From positions 19,871,300-19,935,299 of the forward strand of contig NC_067204.1 in NCBI RefSeq assembly GCF_026262505.1: a stretch of DNA of 64,000 nucleotides. Direction: 5' to 3'. Within the stretch, counting starts at the first letter, position 1. Each line of letters starts with the position of its first letter. This document shows, piece by piece, positions 9,287-18,138 of this stretch. The position numbers and the translations under genes were made by a program. This DNA comes from Trichomonas vaginalis G3. Lineage: Eukaryota; Parabasalia; Trichomonadida; Trichomonadidae. The notes beneath the pieces were generated by a model, which did no database searches, was not told the origin of the DNA, and saw nothing but the letters and a program-made list of their open reading frames with translations.

Positions 9287-10812
9287 ATGCAGAACGAACA
9301 GTTAAACGAATTTACTCCAGCAGAGCATATTCATCAGATTCGCTCATATTTCGATATCATAGACAATGCAGTTCAAATTGGTGACACTAATAGAAAATAT
9401 TCTGACGCAAAGATTCCATCACAACCTGGAACTGCTAAAGATAACACATGGGTAACATTCAATCTCTCACCTCCTGGTGAAAATATGTTGGACCTTTACA
9501 ATACATTCATTACGTATAAAATGGAAGGTCAATTTATTGTAGATAAAGAAATTGGTTCAGGTTCCAATAAAACAAACCCACCAGGATTTTGGATTGGTTT
9601 CGATGACGCTTTCTATGCAGTTGCTGGATATCAAATCCTTGCAAATGGTCGTATCGTATATTCTCAAGACAACGCAAGAGAAGAAGCATATATAACTTCA
9701 AACTCACAAACTACCGAACAAATAAAGAAAGTAATGTTTTTCAAAGACTCGACATGAAGATGTATGGAGTCATTCGGGAACATGCAGAACAGGACAAATT
9801 GTTAGTGGTCCAATTACAGCAGGAAAATCATTTGATTTTAAGCTTCGTTTAAGAATTCTGTTAGAAGATTCCTTCCATTAGAAGCTATTCGATTTATTCC
9901 AGCTTTTGCAGGAAACATTCAGCTTAAAGTAAAGTTCAGTAGCGACGCCTTACAATGCACATCTATATCTGTAAATGATATCATTGCTTTCAATCCAACT
10001 CTTAAAGTTGCATTTGCTTCAGATTCAAATCCACCGACAAATAAATTTGTTCCATGGAATGAACCATTCACTATGATAACGAAGGCAGTAGAAGCTAGTG
10101 GAACAGTTACTATTACAACTGTAACCCAGCAACTATTTCGAACAAAGATGGATTTTAATGAATGTTTTATTCATCCAAAGTCATTCTCTTTAGACCCTAA
10201 CATTTATACAGAACTTGTAGAACATTATACAAACGAGGCTTTATGTTTTCCTGTTAAAGTTATGGATTGGATTCCTATGGACGGTTCATTCTCAAGAATA
10301 CAGATAGTTCAAGTGCAACATTTACAGCAGCTTATACGCCTATTAATGTTAAAAGTATTTGGGCACTATTTAGAAAGAAAGACAACTATTATGTTAATTT
10401 TGAGAACCCTAAGTTTAAATATCTTCAGCTTTCCATGGGAGCTTATGGAAATATGCCTGCAGAACCTGAAAAATCATATGGACCTGTATTTTATGAAATG
10501 GTTGCGAACGCTTGCAATACAAACAATGATATGATAGGATTTAATGAAGATGTTATGAGGTCATTGGTGGATGATGGTAGTGTGGAACATAAATGGGATA
10601 GCTATGACAACACACATTTCTTATGTGGTTTTCCAACAGAAGTGGACTTTTGCTTCCAGCAAGGTCAAACATCTACTGCTCCAATAACATACAAATTGTC
10701 TGTTAAAGGACCTATTGAACTAGCAACTGAAAATGTACCAAAGCCACTTATTGGATTTATGAGGGATTGTTGCTTTGCAATACAAGTAAGACAGTCAGGC
10801 ATACCAATATAA
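9287..10812 (+). pseudogene. Major capsid protein (double jelly-roll type) of element A, broken
   Basis: The start at ATG 9287 follows ATTTTTATCTGAAGTAAATAC. The N-terminal domain shows a beta-rich pattern (NTWVTFNLSPPGENML, then PPGFWIGFDDAFYAV). A middle segment (FIPAFAGNIQLKVKFS) parallels the capsid protein of element C (LRYLPNWAGKISIEL). A second beta-rich domain follows, ending CFAIQVRQSGIPI. The total length of about 500 codons and its place among packaging genes fit a Polinton double jelly-roll capsid protein. About three breaks. The fold is inferred from pattern and context, not from a search. Confidence 0.65.
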
Positions 10813-10885
10813 GACTTGACGACTATAACTTAGCACGGACGACAGTGAGGAATAAAGGATGAACGTTTATTTTTAAAGCTTATAA

Positions 10886-11342
10886 ATGAGTTCTTCATCA
10901 AGCTCTCGTGAACCTTCACCATCTGTGAAACAAACTTTACCAAACGATTATGGAGCACCTATTGAATATTTCTTACGAGCTGCACAATGGCAAAGAGCAG
11001 TTCACCAAGGTTAGGTGTTCCACAGCTCCTGTCAAAAATAGCATTTGGTCAAGTCCTTATATAAGATATGGTCTCCCACTAGGTTTGCTAGCTACAGCAG
11101 GAGCAGTAATGATGTTGAAAAGAAACAAAGCAAATGTTATAAATAATACTGAAGTAGCTGAATTTGAACAAACTCCGACACCATCGCCAAAACCAACGCC
11201 TTCACAAACAACACCTTCAATGACTCCTGAACCTATGAAAGTACAAACTCCTGTTCAAAAGTCAACTCCAAAACCGACTCCAACATTTAAACCAGAACCT
11301 ACTCCTCAAATAAATCGTAAAACTCCTGCGTTTCCTTACTGA
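10886..11342 (+). pseudogene. Single-membrane-span protein with Pro/Thr-rich tail, broken
   Basis: ATG 10886 follows TTTATTTTTAAAGCTTATAA. A serine-rich start (MSSSSSSREPSPSV) is followed by a hydrophobic stretch (YGLPLGLLATAGAVMML) that would span a membrane. A tail of Pro-Thr-Lys repeats (TPTPSPKPTPSQTTP) then runs to the end. A spike, stalk or membrane-anchored virion protein is possible. About one break. Confidence 0.45.
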
Positions 11343-11390
11343 AAAAATAATGTTAGTTTTATTTTATTTGAACATTTTATTTAGAGTAAA

Positions 11391-11627
11391 ATGACGACTA
11401 AAGTCACTGAAGCAATGAAACAAAAATTTTTGGTAGAATACATTAAATCAGGAGCGGTTCCAGAAGGTTTTTACGTTCATACTATGAAGGATGGTAGAGT
11501 TCAGTTTAGAAAGATAAAGCAACCATTAGATAGAGAAGGTATATTAAGGAAGATTAAACTTCATGAGGACAACATTGCTGAACTTAAGAAGAAGTTAGAA
11601 GAGTTGGAGAAAGGAAGAGAGTTATAA
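11391..11627 (+). CDS. Small protein: PxxYxVxxxxDG module plus coiled coil
   Basis: This 78-residue open frame starts at ATG 11391, after a TTAGTTTTATTTTATTTGAAC leader. Residues about 17-42 (VPEGFYVHTMKDGRVQFRK) carry the small module shared with the genes at 8829 and 47,711. The rest is a Leu/Lys/Glu coiled coil (LHEDNIAELKKKLEELEK). It may be an adaptor that pairs with other module-bearing proteins; function unknown. Confidence 0.6.
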   Translation: MTTKVTEAMKQKFLVEYIKSGAVPEGFYVHTMKDGRVQFRKIKQPLDREGILRKIKLHEDNIAELKKKLEELEKGREL

Positions 11628-11640
11628 AGTAATGAATTCA

Positions 11641-11722
11641 AGAGACCCAAAGGGTCAGAGCCGCTTTGCGGCTAGGGTGAAAAACCGGGTGAAAAAAGAG
11701 GTGAGATTTCACCACTTCACCT
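11641..11722. promoter_or_regulatory. Two small hairpins and GGTGA/TCACC cluster, copy 4
   Basis: GACCCAAAGGGTC and AGCCGCTTTGCGGCT are perfect hairpins with 3-base loops. They are followed by two GGTGA words, a third GGTGA, and two TCACC words up to 11,722. The site sits between two same-strand genes. A termination or processing site is plausible for the hairpins. Confidence 0.5.
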
Positions 11723-11821
11723 AAATTTATTTTTGTGCTATGTTTTCATACGTGTGAGGGTGGTGATATCATTAATTTTTAAGTTTATTTTTTATTTTAT
11801 TTTTATTTTATTTTTATATAA

Positions 11822-12142
11822 ATGACGAAAACTATTGAGATAACAAACTACAACGGTCATGAGTTCAAGAATTTGTTCTTCGTTCCTCGTGAAAGTACAT
11901 TCTATCAGATACGAGGGAGAAAGGGTAAAGTTAGTTTGAGCATTTATGAAGGAATGAAGAATGGAAAGTTTATACAAGCATACGATACAAACGGTAAACG
12001 TGTTTCATTAGCTTTGTCAAAACTTACTAACATTTATTTTGACAGTGACTTTGACCTATATGAAGAAGAAAGTGAGTCAGAAGATTATGAGCTGTTATGT
12101 GAAGCACAGCAATGGGAGGAGTTGCAATACTTTTGTAAGTGA
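11822..12142 (+). CDS. Unknown 106-residue protein with acidic C-terminus
   Basis: The open frame from ATG 11822 follows directly on TATTTTTATATAA. The first 75 residues look like a compact beta-rich domain (NYNGHEFKNLFFVPRES, KVSLSIYEGM). The last 30 are acidic (DLYEEESESEDYELL). No family was recognised. The strong leader and even codon use support a real gene. Confidence 0.55.
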   Translation: MTKTIEITNYNGHEFKNLFFVPRESTFYQIRGRKGKVSLSIYEGMKNGKFIQAYDTNGKRVSLALSKLTNIYFDSDFDLYEEESESEDYELLCEAQQWEELQYFCK

Positions 12143-12460
12143 GAACGTTTATTTTTTACATTAGTGAAGTCGTTTGTGAAAACGTTAGTGAGGTGAAGTG
12201 GTTGGTGGTTTTGTAAATATTTAAGGTTAAGTTAGTGTTGTCGTTTGTGTTGTAAAATATACGTTAACGGTTTTGTAAAGTGTCAAATTCACAAGTATTG
12301 CGTATGGAGGAACGCAGTGCCGCCGTACACAAGATATGTATACTAACTGATATACGTTATGAAAGGAGGTGAAACGTTGAACTTAAAGTATAGTTTCCCA
12401 GACGTTATAAAAATATTTGACGACCACAACATTTCATTAAAATTTATTTGCTAAGTAAAA
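12143..12460. other. Non-coding gap with no gene seen
   Basis: This is about 318 bases of G/T-rich plus-strand DNA with repeated GTTAGTG and CGTTTGTG words. There is no reading frame of note and no hairpin of convincing length. An AAGGAGGTG string near 12,363 is taken as chance, because the organism is eukaryotic. Confidence 0.5.
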
Positions 12461-12691
12461 ATGTCAAAACTTCTTGAAAGATGTTTGAAGAAAAATAATA
12501 TAGACTTTATTTCATGTAAAGGACTTTACACACTTTTGAACGATATGAAAGACCCTGTTTTATTTGTTCGTGTAGACAAAGGAAAGTTCTATGTCTTTAC
12601 AAAATATTTGAACTTCTTAGACAGAGAACTTCAAGAAACGCCATGTGAAAGTTTAGATGAAGTTCTTCTCCACTTTCAGAAAAACTTTTAA
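12461..12691 (+). CDS. Unknown 76-residue protein
   Basis: It is open from ATG 12461, after AATTTATTTGCTAAGTAAAA. It begins MSKLLERCLKKNNIDF and has alternating hydrophobic strands (PVLFVRVDKGKFYVFTKYL). It ends 10 bases before the next start, so it is probably part of a virion gene cluster. No family recognised. Confidence 0.5.
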   Translation: MSKLLERCLKKNNIDFISCKGLYTLLNDMKDPVLFVRVDKGKFYVFTKYLNFLDRELQETPCESLDEVLLHFQKNF

Positions 12692-12701
12692 ATATATATA
12701 A

Positions 12702-13499
12702 ATGGCAGAAGACATAATGGTTTATACTATTACGACTAAAAACCCCGAGTCATATAATTCTATAACAACAAACTTACAAAGTCCTCAAGGACGATATTGT
12801 AAACTAACCTTAAACACAATGACGACTAAAGCCTGTTTTGCTCTTTTGACACCAGAAGACTTTATTGTTGTGAATGGTAAAAAATACTCCTTTGAAGATA
12901 CTTACTCAGATATACCACCAACAGGTTTTGTTGACTTATTTAATACTTTAAGGACGGATGTAACATGTGCTGCAACTAGAGCAGGTTTCATTATGTTTGG
13001 ATGTCCGACTGAGTTTACTATAAACAATATGAGCTATAATACAAAACTTATTTCTGGTTTTTACTACCAACAGTTTCCTATAACAGGAAAAGGTGTCATA
13101 CAAGGAATGTCTATTCCATTGACATTAAGCACACCAATCTTATATATTGTTTCAAACTTAGGTTCAAAGTGTTATTCGAATGTCGACAGAAACTATTATG
13201 ACCAAAAGATACTTATGCGTATAAACAATACTTTCTCTGCTGGTTTGCCTATTGTTCATTCGAATGCAGAATTTTCAACCTTAGTGAACTCAAACACTTT
13301 GGCAAGTATAACGTTGACATTAGTTGACGCAAACTTTGTTCCTGTAAAACTTTTATGTCCTATGTATTTGTCAATGACGGCAGAAAGTTTCGAATTGGAA
13401 GATGCAACTGGTGAAAGTATTGTATTACAAGAACAACTTCAACAACAAATAGCTCAAGAACAACAAATGCAACAAATGGAACAACAAAGTCAAGAATAA
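12702..13499 (+). CDS. Probable minor capsid (penton-like) protein
   Basis: This 265-residue open frame has a beta-rich body (YTITTKNPESYN, KLTLNTMTTKACFALL, FIMFGCPTEFTINNMSY, NTLASITLTLVDANFVPVK). Strands of 6-10 residues alternate with turns, as in a single jelly-roll. The last 30 residues are nearly all Gln and Glu. Polintons usually code one major and one minor capsid protein, and this gene sits between the capsid gene and the helicase/ATPase genes. The fold and role are inferred from that pattern. A Gln-rich C-terminal extension is unusual and may contact the virion interior. The frame is open. Confidence 0.5.
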   Translation: MAEDIMVYTITTKNPESYNSITTNLQSPQGRYCKLTLNTMTTKACFALLTPEDFIVVNGKKYSFEDTYSDIPPTGFVDLFNTLRTDVTCAATRAGFIMFGCPTEFTINNMSYNTKLISGFYYQQFPITGKGVIQGMSIPLTLSTPILYIVSNLGSKCYSNVDRNYYDQKILMRINNTFSAGLPIVHSNAEFSTLVNSNTLASITLTLVDANFVPVKLLCPMYLSMTAESFELEDATGESIVLQEQLQQQIAQEQQMQQMEQQSQE

Positions 13500-13529
13500 A
13501 AAAATAATATTTTTTTTATTTTTATAAAA

Positions 13530-14765
13530 ATGTACAGAATAGATGTTTCAGATTTTTATGACTTCCAAGCATTCAGAAATATGTGTCCATTTAGAGACTA
13601 TAACAAAGCAGTCGAGAATTTGAAACGTTTAGTCATTTATGTTGACTCTGCCCCAGAATGTTATGTCATGAAAGAATGGGATGTTGTCTTTAACAAACCA
13701 AGAGCAACAATAGTGTCTGAACAAGAATGTAGACAGAAACTTAAGAAAATAAAAGTCGTACAAGTTGGAATGAAGATGTTAGATGCTTGGGATATCTTAT
13801 TGTCAAAGTTAGAAGATTTTTCAGTTCGAGGTATAAAGTTCTATACACCTTCTCCAAACTTCTATTCTATCTTCACTGGATATAAATACGAACAAGTAGA
13901 ATGGAAAGAAAATATTATAGAAGCTTGGTTAGACCATGTCAAAGAAATTATATGCAATGGAAACGAAAAGGTTTATGAGTATATCTTATGTTGGTTTGCA
14001 AATATCTTACAACATCCAAGTGCTAAAAATGAAACTGCTCTCATTATAATTGGAAAACAAGGAACAGGTAAGAATACTTTCTTTACAGATATCTTATGCA
14101 AACTGTTAGAAGGTTATTCGAACCCTAATATGACAAACTTAGAAAACATCTGCGGTAAATTTAACTCTTCAATTGAGAATATGAAACTTATAGTTTGCAA
14201 TGAACTTCAAAGTATAGATACAACAAAAGTTTTGAACTCAGATGCTTTGAAGAGTCTTATAACAGACAAAGTTGGAGTTGTTGAAAGAAAGTATAAAGAC
14301 CAAAGAGTTTGTGAAAATGTTGCAAACTTCATTATGGTTTCAAACAATGTTGTTCCGATGAAGTTAGAAAGTTCTGACAGAAGATATGTAGTTGTCAGAA
14401 CGTCAGAAGCTCATATGCAAGATACAGAATATTTTGACGACTTAGCAGAAACTTTGACATCTGACTTTTACAACCACTTGTTCTCATACTTTATGACATT
14501 AGATATTTCTAAGTTCAATCCAAGACAAATTCCACATACCGAAGAGAGACAAACATTGTTAGAAGCAAACAAGAGTGTATATGAACTGTTCATAGATGAA
14601 ACTGACTTTGTGTCATTAGATGAAAGGTCATTGTACGATTCGTATAAACAATATTGTCAAGAATATGGTTATATGGCAGCTTCTAAACGTACATTCTTGG
14701 CAAATGTCAAAAGTCTTTTAGATGTTCAGAATGGTGTATATACAAAGAAAATTTTTTCTGAGTAA
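13530..14765 (+). CDS. Superfamily 3 helicase (D5-like)
   Basis: This 411-residue open frame starts at ATG 13530 after TTTTTTTATTTTTATAA. Walker A is GKQGTGKN at residues 175-182, a Walker B-like KLIVCNEL lies near 220-227, and sensor motif FIMVSNN near 268-274 is followed by SSDRRYVVV with the arginine-finger region. That order and spacing are characteristic of D5-like SF3 helicases in Polintons, virophages and NCLDVs, which unwind DNA as hexamers during replication. The N-terminal 150 residues show no primase motifs, so it is probably helicase only. The C-terminal 80 residues resemble a small winged-helix (SLYDSYKQYCQEYGY). It acts with the element's DNA polymerase. Confidence 0.88.
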   Translation: MYRIDVSDFYDFQAFRNMCPFRDYNKAVENLKRLVIYVDSAPECYVMKEWDVVFNKPRATIVSEQECRQKLKKIKVVQVGMKMLDAWDILLSKLEDFSVRGIKFYTPSPNFYSIFTGYKYEQVEWKENIIEAWLDHVKEIICNGNEKVYEYILCWFANILQHPSAKNETALIIIGKQGTGKNTFFTDILCKLLEGYSNPNMTNLENICGKFNSSIENMKLIVCNELQSIDTTKVLNSDALKSLITDKVGVVERKYKDQRVCENVANFIMVSNNVVPMKLESSDRRYVVVRTSEAHMQDTEYFDDLAETLTSDFYNHLFSYFMTLDISKFNPRQIPHTEERQTLLEANKSVYELFIDETDFVSLDERSLYDSYKQYCQEYGYMAASKRTFLANVKSLLDVQNGVYTKKIFSE

Positions 14766-14800
14766 ATTTTAAAAAAAATATTTTTTATCCGATAGAAAAG

Positions 14801-15220
14801 ATGACGAAATTCATCTCAGTAAATAAGTACATGACAGAAGTCAAAGATAAGTTAGCTCCATTCGCATATTTGAATGTTTACTTCTACAATTTTGAAAAGT
14901 CTACATTTGACAAAATTTGGAACATTGCACCAGTTAAGTTTGCTGTTGTTAGAAAAAGTGGTGCAACTTTTGAAGACTTATACATTGACGGTATGTTGAC
15001 AGTCAAAGAAAATTTTGACAGAAAGTTCTCAAAACTCGAAGAAGGTAAAGCATACAAACTTGTTATACCTTATGAACCAAAGAAAGCAGACGACTATGAA
15101 TATTATGAGTCTAAGATAGTTGAAGTTCAAGGTAAGTTGGGTAAAAAGATTTTAGAGTCTAAGCCAGTGTTTACTCCTAAAGAGGAAGAGAACATTGACA
15201 TTGACCCAGAAATGTTCTAA
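14801..15220 (+). CDS. Unknown 139-residue protein with acidic tail, SSB-like candidate
   Basis: The start at ATG 14801 follows TATTTTTTATCCGATAGAAAAG. A beta-rich body (LAPFAYLNVYFYNFEK, APVKFAVVRKSGAT, AYKLVIPYEP) of about 115 residues is followed by an acidic tail ending ENIDIDPEMF. Single-stranded DNA-binding proteins often combine an OB-fold body with an acidic tail that ends in a hydrophobic residue, and the gene directly follows the helicase. The SSB idea is inference only; no fold could be confirmed. Confidence 0.55.
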   Translation: MTKFISVNKYMTEVKDKLAPFAYLNVYFYNFEKSTFDKIWNIAPVKFAVVRKSGATFEDLYIDGMLTVKENFDRKFSKLEEGKAYKLVIPYEPKKADDYEYYESKIVEVQGKLGKKILESKPVFTPKEEENIDIDPEMF

Positions 15221-15236
15221 AAATAAAATTTTATTT

Positions 15237-15686
15237 TTACATGTCAAATTTCTTTTTCTCTGGAACTGGCTCTGGTTCTTTCTTCTCTTCTACTTTTTTC
15301 TCTTTCTTTTCTCTCTTCTTCTTTTCTGGTGGAGTTATGTCAAATTTGGCGCAACTATATTTATGTAAAAGTTCTTTGTCCTTTAATAGCTCATCTATTC
15401 TGTTTTCTATTTCATCTTCAAGAACAGCGCATGTGTCTTCTTTGCATTCTAAGAAGTTTTGTTGGACTTCATCTCTCCAAGAGGCGTCATCTCTGTCAAC
15501 AAGTCTGTCATTGACAAACTTAAAGACTGCTCTGCTTAATGTTTTATGGTTCTTGTCATATTCCCAGAAACAGAACTTTAGAACAAATTCACCTTTCTTG
15601 TTTACACTATGTAAGATTTTATGGTCGACAGAAGTTTTAGAGTCAAAAAGCTTGTCTCGAATATAGATAGCGAAATCACTAGACAT
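15237..15686 (-). CDS. Unknown 149-residue protein with Lys/Glu-rich tail
   Basis: The minus-strand open frame from ATG 15686 diverges from the packaging ATPase. The first 60 residues (FAIYIRDKLFDSKTS, FVLKFCFWEYDKNHK) resemble the broken gene at 1665-2101, so the two form a family. The last 35 residues are Lys/Glu/Pro-rich (KKREKKEKKVEEKKEPEPV). It may bind DNA or scaffold; unknown. Confidence 0.55.
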   Translation of the reverse strand: MSSDFAIYIRDKLFDSKTSVDHKILHSVNKKGEFVLKFCFWEYDKNHKTLSRAVFKFVNDRLVDRDDASWRDEVQQNFLECKEDTCAVLEDEIENRIDELLKDKELLHKYSCAKFDITPPEKKKREKKEKKVEEKKEPEPVPEKKKFDM

Positions 15687-15722
15687 TTTCTAAAAGATAA
15701 AAATTTTAATTTTTCTAAAAAT
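15687..15722. promoter_or_regulatory. Divergent promoter, 36 bases
   Basis: The starts at 15686 (minus) and 15723 (plus) are separated by 36 AT-rich bases containing AAAATTTTAATTTTT. The T-rich leader is thus present for both strands in one small site. Confidence 0.5.
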
Positions 15723-16598
15723 ATGTTAGAAAAAAAGTTTGCTGACATTGACAAGAAATTTGAGAATGTTTTAAACAAGAACAAGAGGAAGTTAGAAAAT
15801 GCTCAAATAAAACCTATACATGACAAGTTCTTATTTGCTCAGAATGGTATAACAGGTCTAATTGCACCACCTGGGTCGGGTAAGACTTTCACTTATCTTA
15901 AAATGGCTGCACAACAACAAGAACTAGATGAGAAGAACCCATTCTATGAGTTAGTAGTCATTTGTTCGACTTCTGGTCAATTTGACCAAACCGTCAATTC
16001 GTTCAAAGATATTATAAAGAAGTCTAAGTTAGTATGTATAAAGGATACTGAGTTGTTAGATTGGATAAAGAAGTACCAAAGAAGAGTTTTGAAGTATAAT
16101 GCTATAAATGAGTATATAAATTCTAAGTTCAAAGACCCAAATGAGGAAATGCAGAGAATATTAGAGAAGAAACACTTCAGAAACAAACAGAAAGAGATAG
16201 AATACATTTCGAAGAAATTGCAATCGTACGATTGGAAGACTTACCCTCATAGATGTCTTCTTATCTTAGATGACTTTGCTTCTCATCCTTTGTTAAAGAA
16301 CAGAGAACAAGATATGTGTCGAATTCTTAAGAAGCTCAGACACTTTCACATCTCAGTCGTAATATGTGTACAGACAGCCAAGAGTTTAAGTAAGGATGTT
16401 AAAAGAATACTTACTGACATTATACTTTTCCCCGGATTGTCCGAAGACGATTTCATGGAACTTATGAAAGAGTCCATGGCAGGTAAGTTTGACAGACATG
16501 AACTATGGGAGAAGTACAAAGTCATACAAGACCCTCATACTTCTTTCAGAATTCATATCTACGCAAACAAAGTTCAAATTGTAAAAAGTCAAGCTTGA
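15723..16598 (+). CDS. A32-like (FtsK-HerA) DNA packaging ATPase
   Basis: This 291-residue open frame has Walker A APPGSGKT at residues 48-55 and Walker B LLILDDFA at 179-186. It also has a glutamine sensor in the segment HISVVICVQTAKSL near 216. This matches the A32-like packaging ATPases of Polintons and NCLDVs, which drive DNA into capsids. The ATG at 15723 is preferred to in-frame upstream codons because it follows the AATTTTTCTAAAAAT leader and those codons lie inside the divergent gene. The last residues overlap the first copy of a 31-bp direct repeat (16,573-16,603). Confidence 0.85.
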   Translation: MLEKKFADIDKKFENVLNKNKRKLENAQIKPIHDKFLFAQNGITGLIAPPGSGKTFTYLKMAAQQQELDEKNPFYELVVICSTSGQFDQTVNSFKDIIKKSKLVCIKDTELLDWIKKYQRRVLKYNAINEYINSKFKDPNEEMQRILEKKHFRNKQKEIEYISKKLQSYDWKTYPHRCLLILDDFASHPLLKNREQDMCRILKKLRHFHISVVICVQTAKSLSKDVKRILTDIILFPGLSEDDFMELMKESMAGKFDRHELWEKYKVIQDPHTSFRIHIYANKVQIVKSQA

Positions 16599-16812
16599 AA
16601 AATAAAGAGTTCATTTACTCTGCTTGTTTGAAGGCGACCCCGAAAGAAGTCGGTCTCGCTGTTCTTCACTGTTTTCATAGAGTTTTGGCGACTGGGGTTT
16701 TTTAACTACTCGCTGTTCTTCACTGTTTTCATACGGAATCTCTTCCCTCGGTTTTCCGAGGGAAGCAAGCATATGAGGAAATTCAAATTGTAAAAAGTCA
16801 AGCTTGAAAAAT
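16573..16812. repeat. 31-bp direct repeat flanking a patchwork insert
   Basis: An identical 31-bp segment occurs at 16,573-16,603 and 16,782-16,812 (core GTAAAAAGTCAAGCTTGAAA). The DNA between contains two copies of CGCTGTTCTTCACTGTTTTC (about 16,657 and 16,711). It also contains a 53-bp inverted near-copy of KilA-N gene DNA (16,732-16,784 against about 2416-2470) with the perfect hairpin CTTCCCTCGG/CCGAGGGAAG. The pattern looks like a tandem duplication or break repair with copied filler. Confidence 0.7.
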
Positions 16813-16826
16813 CTAAGTGTTTAGTC

Positions 16827-17006
16827 TTAGTAAGATGGTAGCTTCTTAAAGCAAATACCATTGCTGAGTTTTATGTACGTGAAGAGAAGTACAATGAATT
16901 CAATTACGAGTACAATTGCAATGACAACTAAGGCAACTATTTTTGTCTTTTGCCAGCAAGGGTACTTCTTCTCTTCCAATGGTTCGGCAGAACTATACTC
17001 ACTCAT
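16827..17006 (-). CDS. Small single-membrane-span protein
   Basis: The minus-strand ATG at 17,006 follows GCATTTCTC, close to the trichomonad initiator pattern. The 59-residue product starts MSEYSSAEPLEEKKY and has a long hydrophobic segment (IVALVVIAIVLVIEFIVLLF) that would cross a membrane, with a short basic tail. It diverges from the gene at 17,050. No family recognised. Confidence 0.55.
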   Translation of the reverse strand: MSEYSSAEPLEEKKYPCWQKTKIVALVVIAIVLVIEFIVLLFTYIKLSNGICFKKLPSY

Positions 17007-17049
17007 GAGAAATGCCAAAACGGTTTAATAGAAAAAGTGTCATTTTTTC

Positions 17050-17244
17050 ATGTCCGAAGACTCGAAGGTGCAACACTTCCAAAATACCGACGAACTCAGA
17101 AGAGCAGCATGGCAGTATCTTCTTGACAACTTCTTTGAGTTCTCCAGGTACACCTTGGAAAATGCTGAAGAACTCCGACATAGAGAATTTGGAGAAATTG
17201 CACTCCAATACTACATTGACAAACAAAGGGTAAACAAAGGGTAA
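17050..17244 (+). CDS. Unknown 64-residue helical protein
   Basis: The ATG at 17,050 is the last base group of TCATTTTTTCATG, a good match to the trichomonad initiator placed at the start codon. The product (MSEDSKVQHFQNTDELRRAA) is helical and charged. It shares the MSE-start style and higher GC of its neighbours. Function unknown. Confidence 0.5.
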   Translation: MSEDSKVQHFQNTDELRRAAWQYLLDNFFEFSRYTLENAEELRHREFGEIALQYYIDKQRVNKG

Positions 17245-17284
17245 AATAAGACTAAAAACTTAACGTTTAAAAAGTGACATTTTT

Positions 17285-17485
17285 ATGAGCTCCGAGTCAC
17301 CGAGAAAACTTGGTCAGATGTTAGCAGCTTACTTCCCTGAGGAGGATGGAAGCGTTACATACGTAAGGTTCAAAAACAACGAACCTGGAATTGCGTACCA
17401 AATTCGCAATTACATGACCATGGAAGAGTACGAAAGGTTCCTACAAGAGAAACCAGCTCTAAACAACTCAGAAAAGAAAGAATAA
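17285..17485 (+). CDS. Unknown 66-residue protein
   Basis: The ATG at 17,285 follows AAAAAGTGACATTTTT. The product has GSVTYVRFKNNEPG near residue 23, a weak echo of the short strand-turn modules found elsewhere in these elements, and a helical, charged end. Function unknown. Confidence 0.45.
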   Translation: MSSESPRKLGQMLAAYFPEEDGSVTYVRFKNNEPGIAYQIRNYMTMEEYERFLQEKPALNNSEKKE

Positions 17486-17513
17486 AAAGTTTAACTCGTA
17501 ATTGTTTATTTTT

Positions 17514-18092
17514 TTACTTGTATGGGCAAGCTGCAAGAATGAAGTCGACTATCTCAGTCTTTGTCTTGACCAGTTGGACTGCTCTTGCGAGTACGTCTGT
17601 TTTGCGGTCTCCAGCTGGTGTCTGACCTTCGTAATTGCGCATGTTCTTGAGAGCTCCAACTGTAAATGGTTGTAGGATGAAGAGTCTCTCAGACTGCTTG
17701 AGGTAGTCTTCACGGTCACGAACCGAATCTGTGGTACGAGTCGAATTGGTCGACCTTAGGGAAGAGACTGAAAGCCTGTCGTCTTCCATAGGAGCTGTAG
17801 CATACTCTTTGCGTAAGCGGTTCAGGCCTTCTTCGAAGTCTTGGTCTCTCTTCGATTGGGATTGAGATTGGAATTGCTGGGGTGGAGCTTGCTGGAACAT
17901 CCAAGGGTTGGGGAAGTAAGGCATAGGCTGAGGAGGGTAGTTCGGGAAGCCTTGTAGTGGAAATTGGTAGTAACCTTGAGGTGGAAATTGGTAGTAATTT
18001 GGTGGAGGGACTTGCTGGAACTGAGGTGCAGGGGCTGGTGCTTTAGGTTCCTCTGGTTTGGGAATGGACTCGGTTGGTGGGACGTCGGACAT
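17514..18092 (-). CDS. Pro/Gln-rich protein with C-terminal helical domain
   Basis: The minus-strand ATG at 18,092 (MSDVPPTESIPKPEEPKAPA) was chosen over a GTG-initiated extension. Residues about 20-80 are Pro/Gln/Tyr-rich, with imperfect repeats of YYQFPPQG type. A Ser/Arg-rich stretch (LSVSSLRSTNSTRTTDS) follows, then a helical C-terminal domain of about 65 residues (LFILQPFTVGALKNMRNYEG). A related remnant lies at 42,740-43,240. The low-complexity N-terminus and the 21-bp repeats between it and the next gene suggest a structural or nucleic-acid-associated role; not recognised. Confidence 0.55.
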   Translation of the reverse strand: MSDVPPTESIPKPEEPKAPAPAPQFQQVPPPNYYQFPPQGYYQFPLQGFPNYPPQPMPYFPNPWMFQQAPPQQFQSQSQSKRDQDFEEGLNRLRKEYATAPMEDDRLSVSSLRSTNSTRTTDSVRDREDYLKQSERLFILQPFTVGALKNMRNYEGQTPAGDRKTDVLARAVQLVKTKTEIVDFILAACPYK

Positions 18093-18138
18093 TCGTTTGT
18101 GGCTTAACCATCGGACCACAACGATAAAAATCTCTGCT

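Larger units (their letters stand above)
1..16812. mobile_element. Element A: Polinton/Maverick-type virus-like element, decayed
   Basis: This stretch holds most of the Polinton core set: protein-primed type DNA polymerase B, major capsid protein, probable minor capsid protein, SF3 helicase and A32-like packaging ATPase, plus a KilA-N protein and many small genes. No integrase was seen. The genes lie close together on both strands, and many start codons follow a TTTTTA...TAAATG-like leader. About ten breaks are spread over several genes, while the helicase, ATPase and probable minor capsid genes are open. The left end is outside the window or unrecognised. The right end is taken at a 31-bp direct repeat near 16,812. 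Terminal inverted repeats were not identified, so the ends are approximate. Age: older than the B copies, judging by the number of breaks. Confidence 0.75.

Noticed and set aside
12363-12370. AAGGAGGTG as a bacterial ribosome binding site
   Set aside because: No gene starts after it and all other evidence points to a eukaryote.
15241-15666. Plus-strand frames opposite the 15,237-15,686 gene
   Set aside because: Ser/Phe-rich antisense shadows of a Lys/Glu-rich gene.
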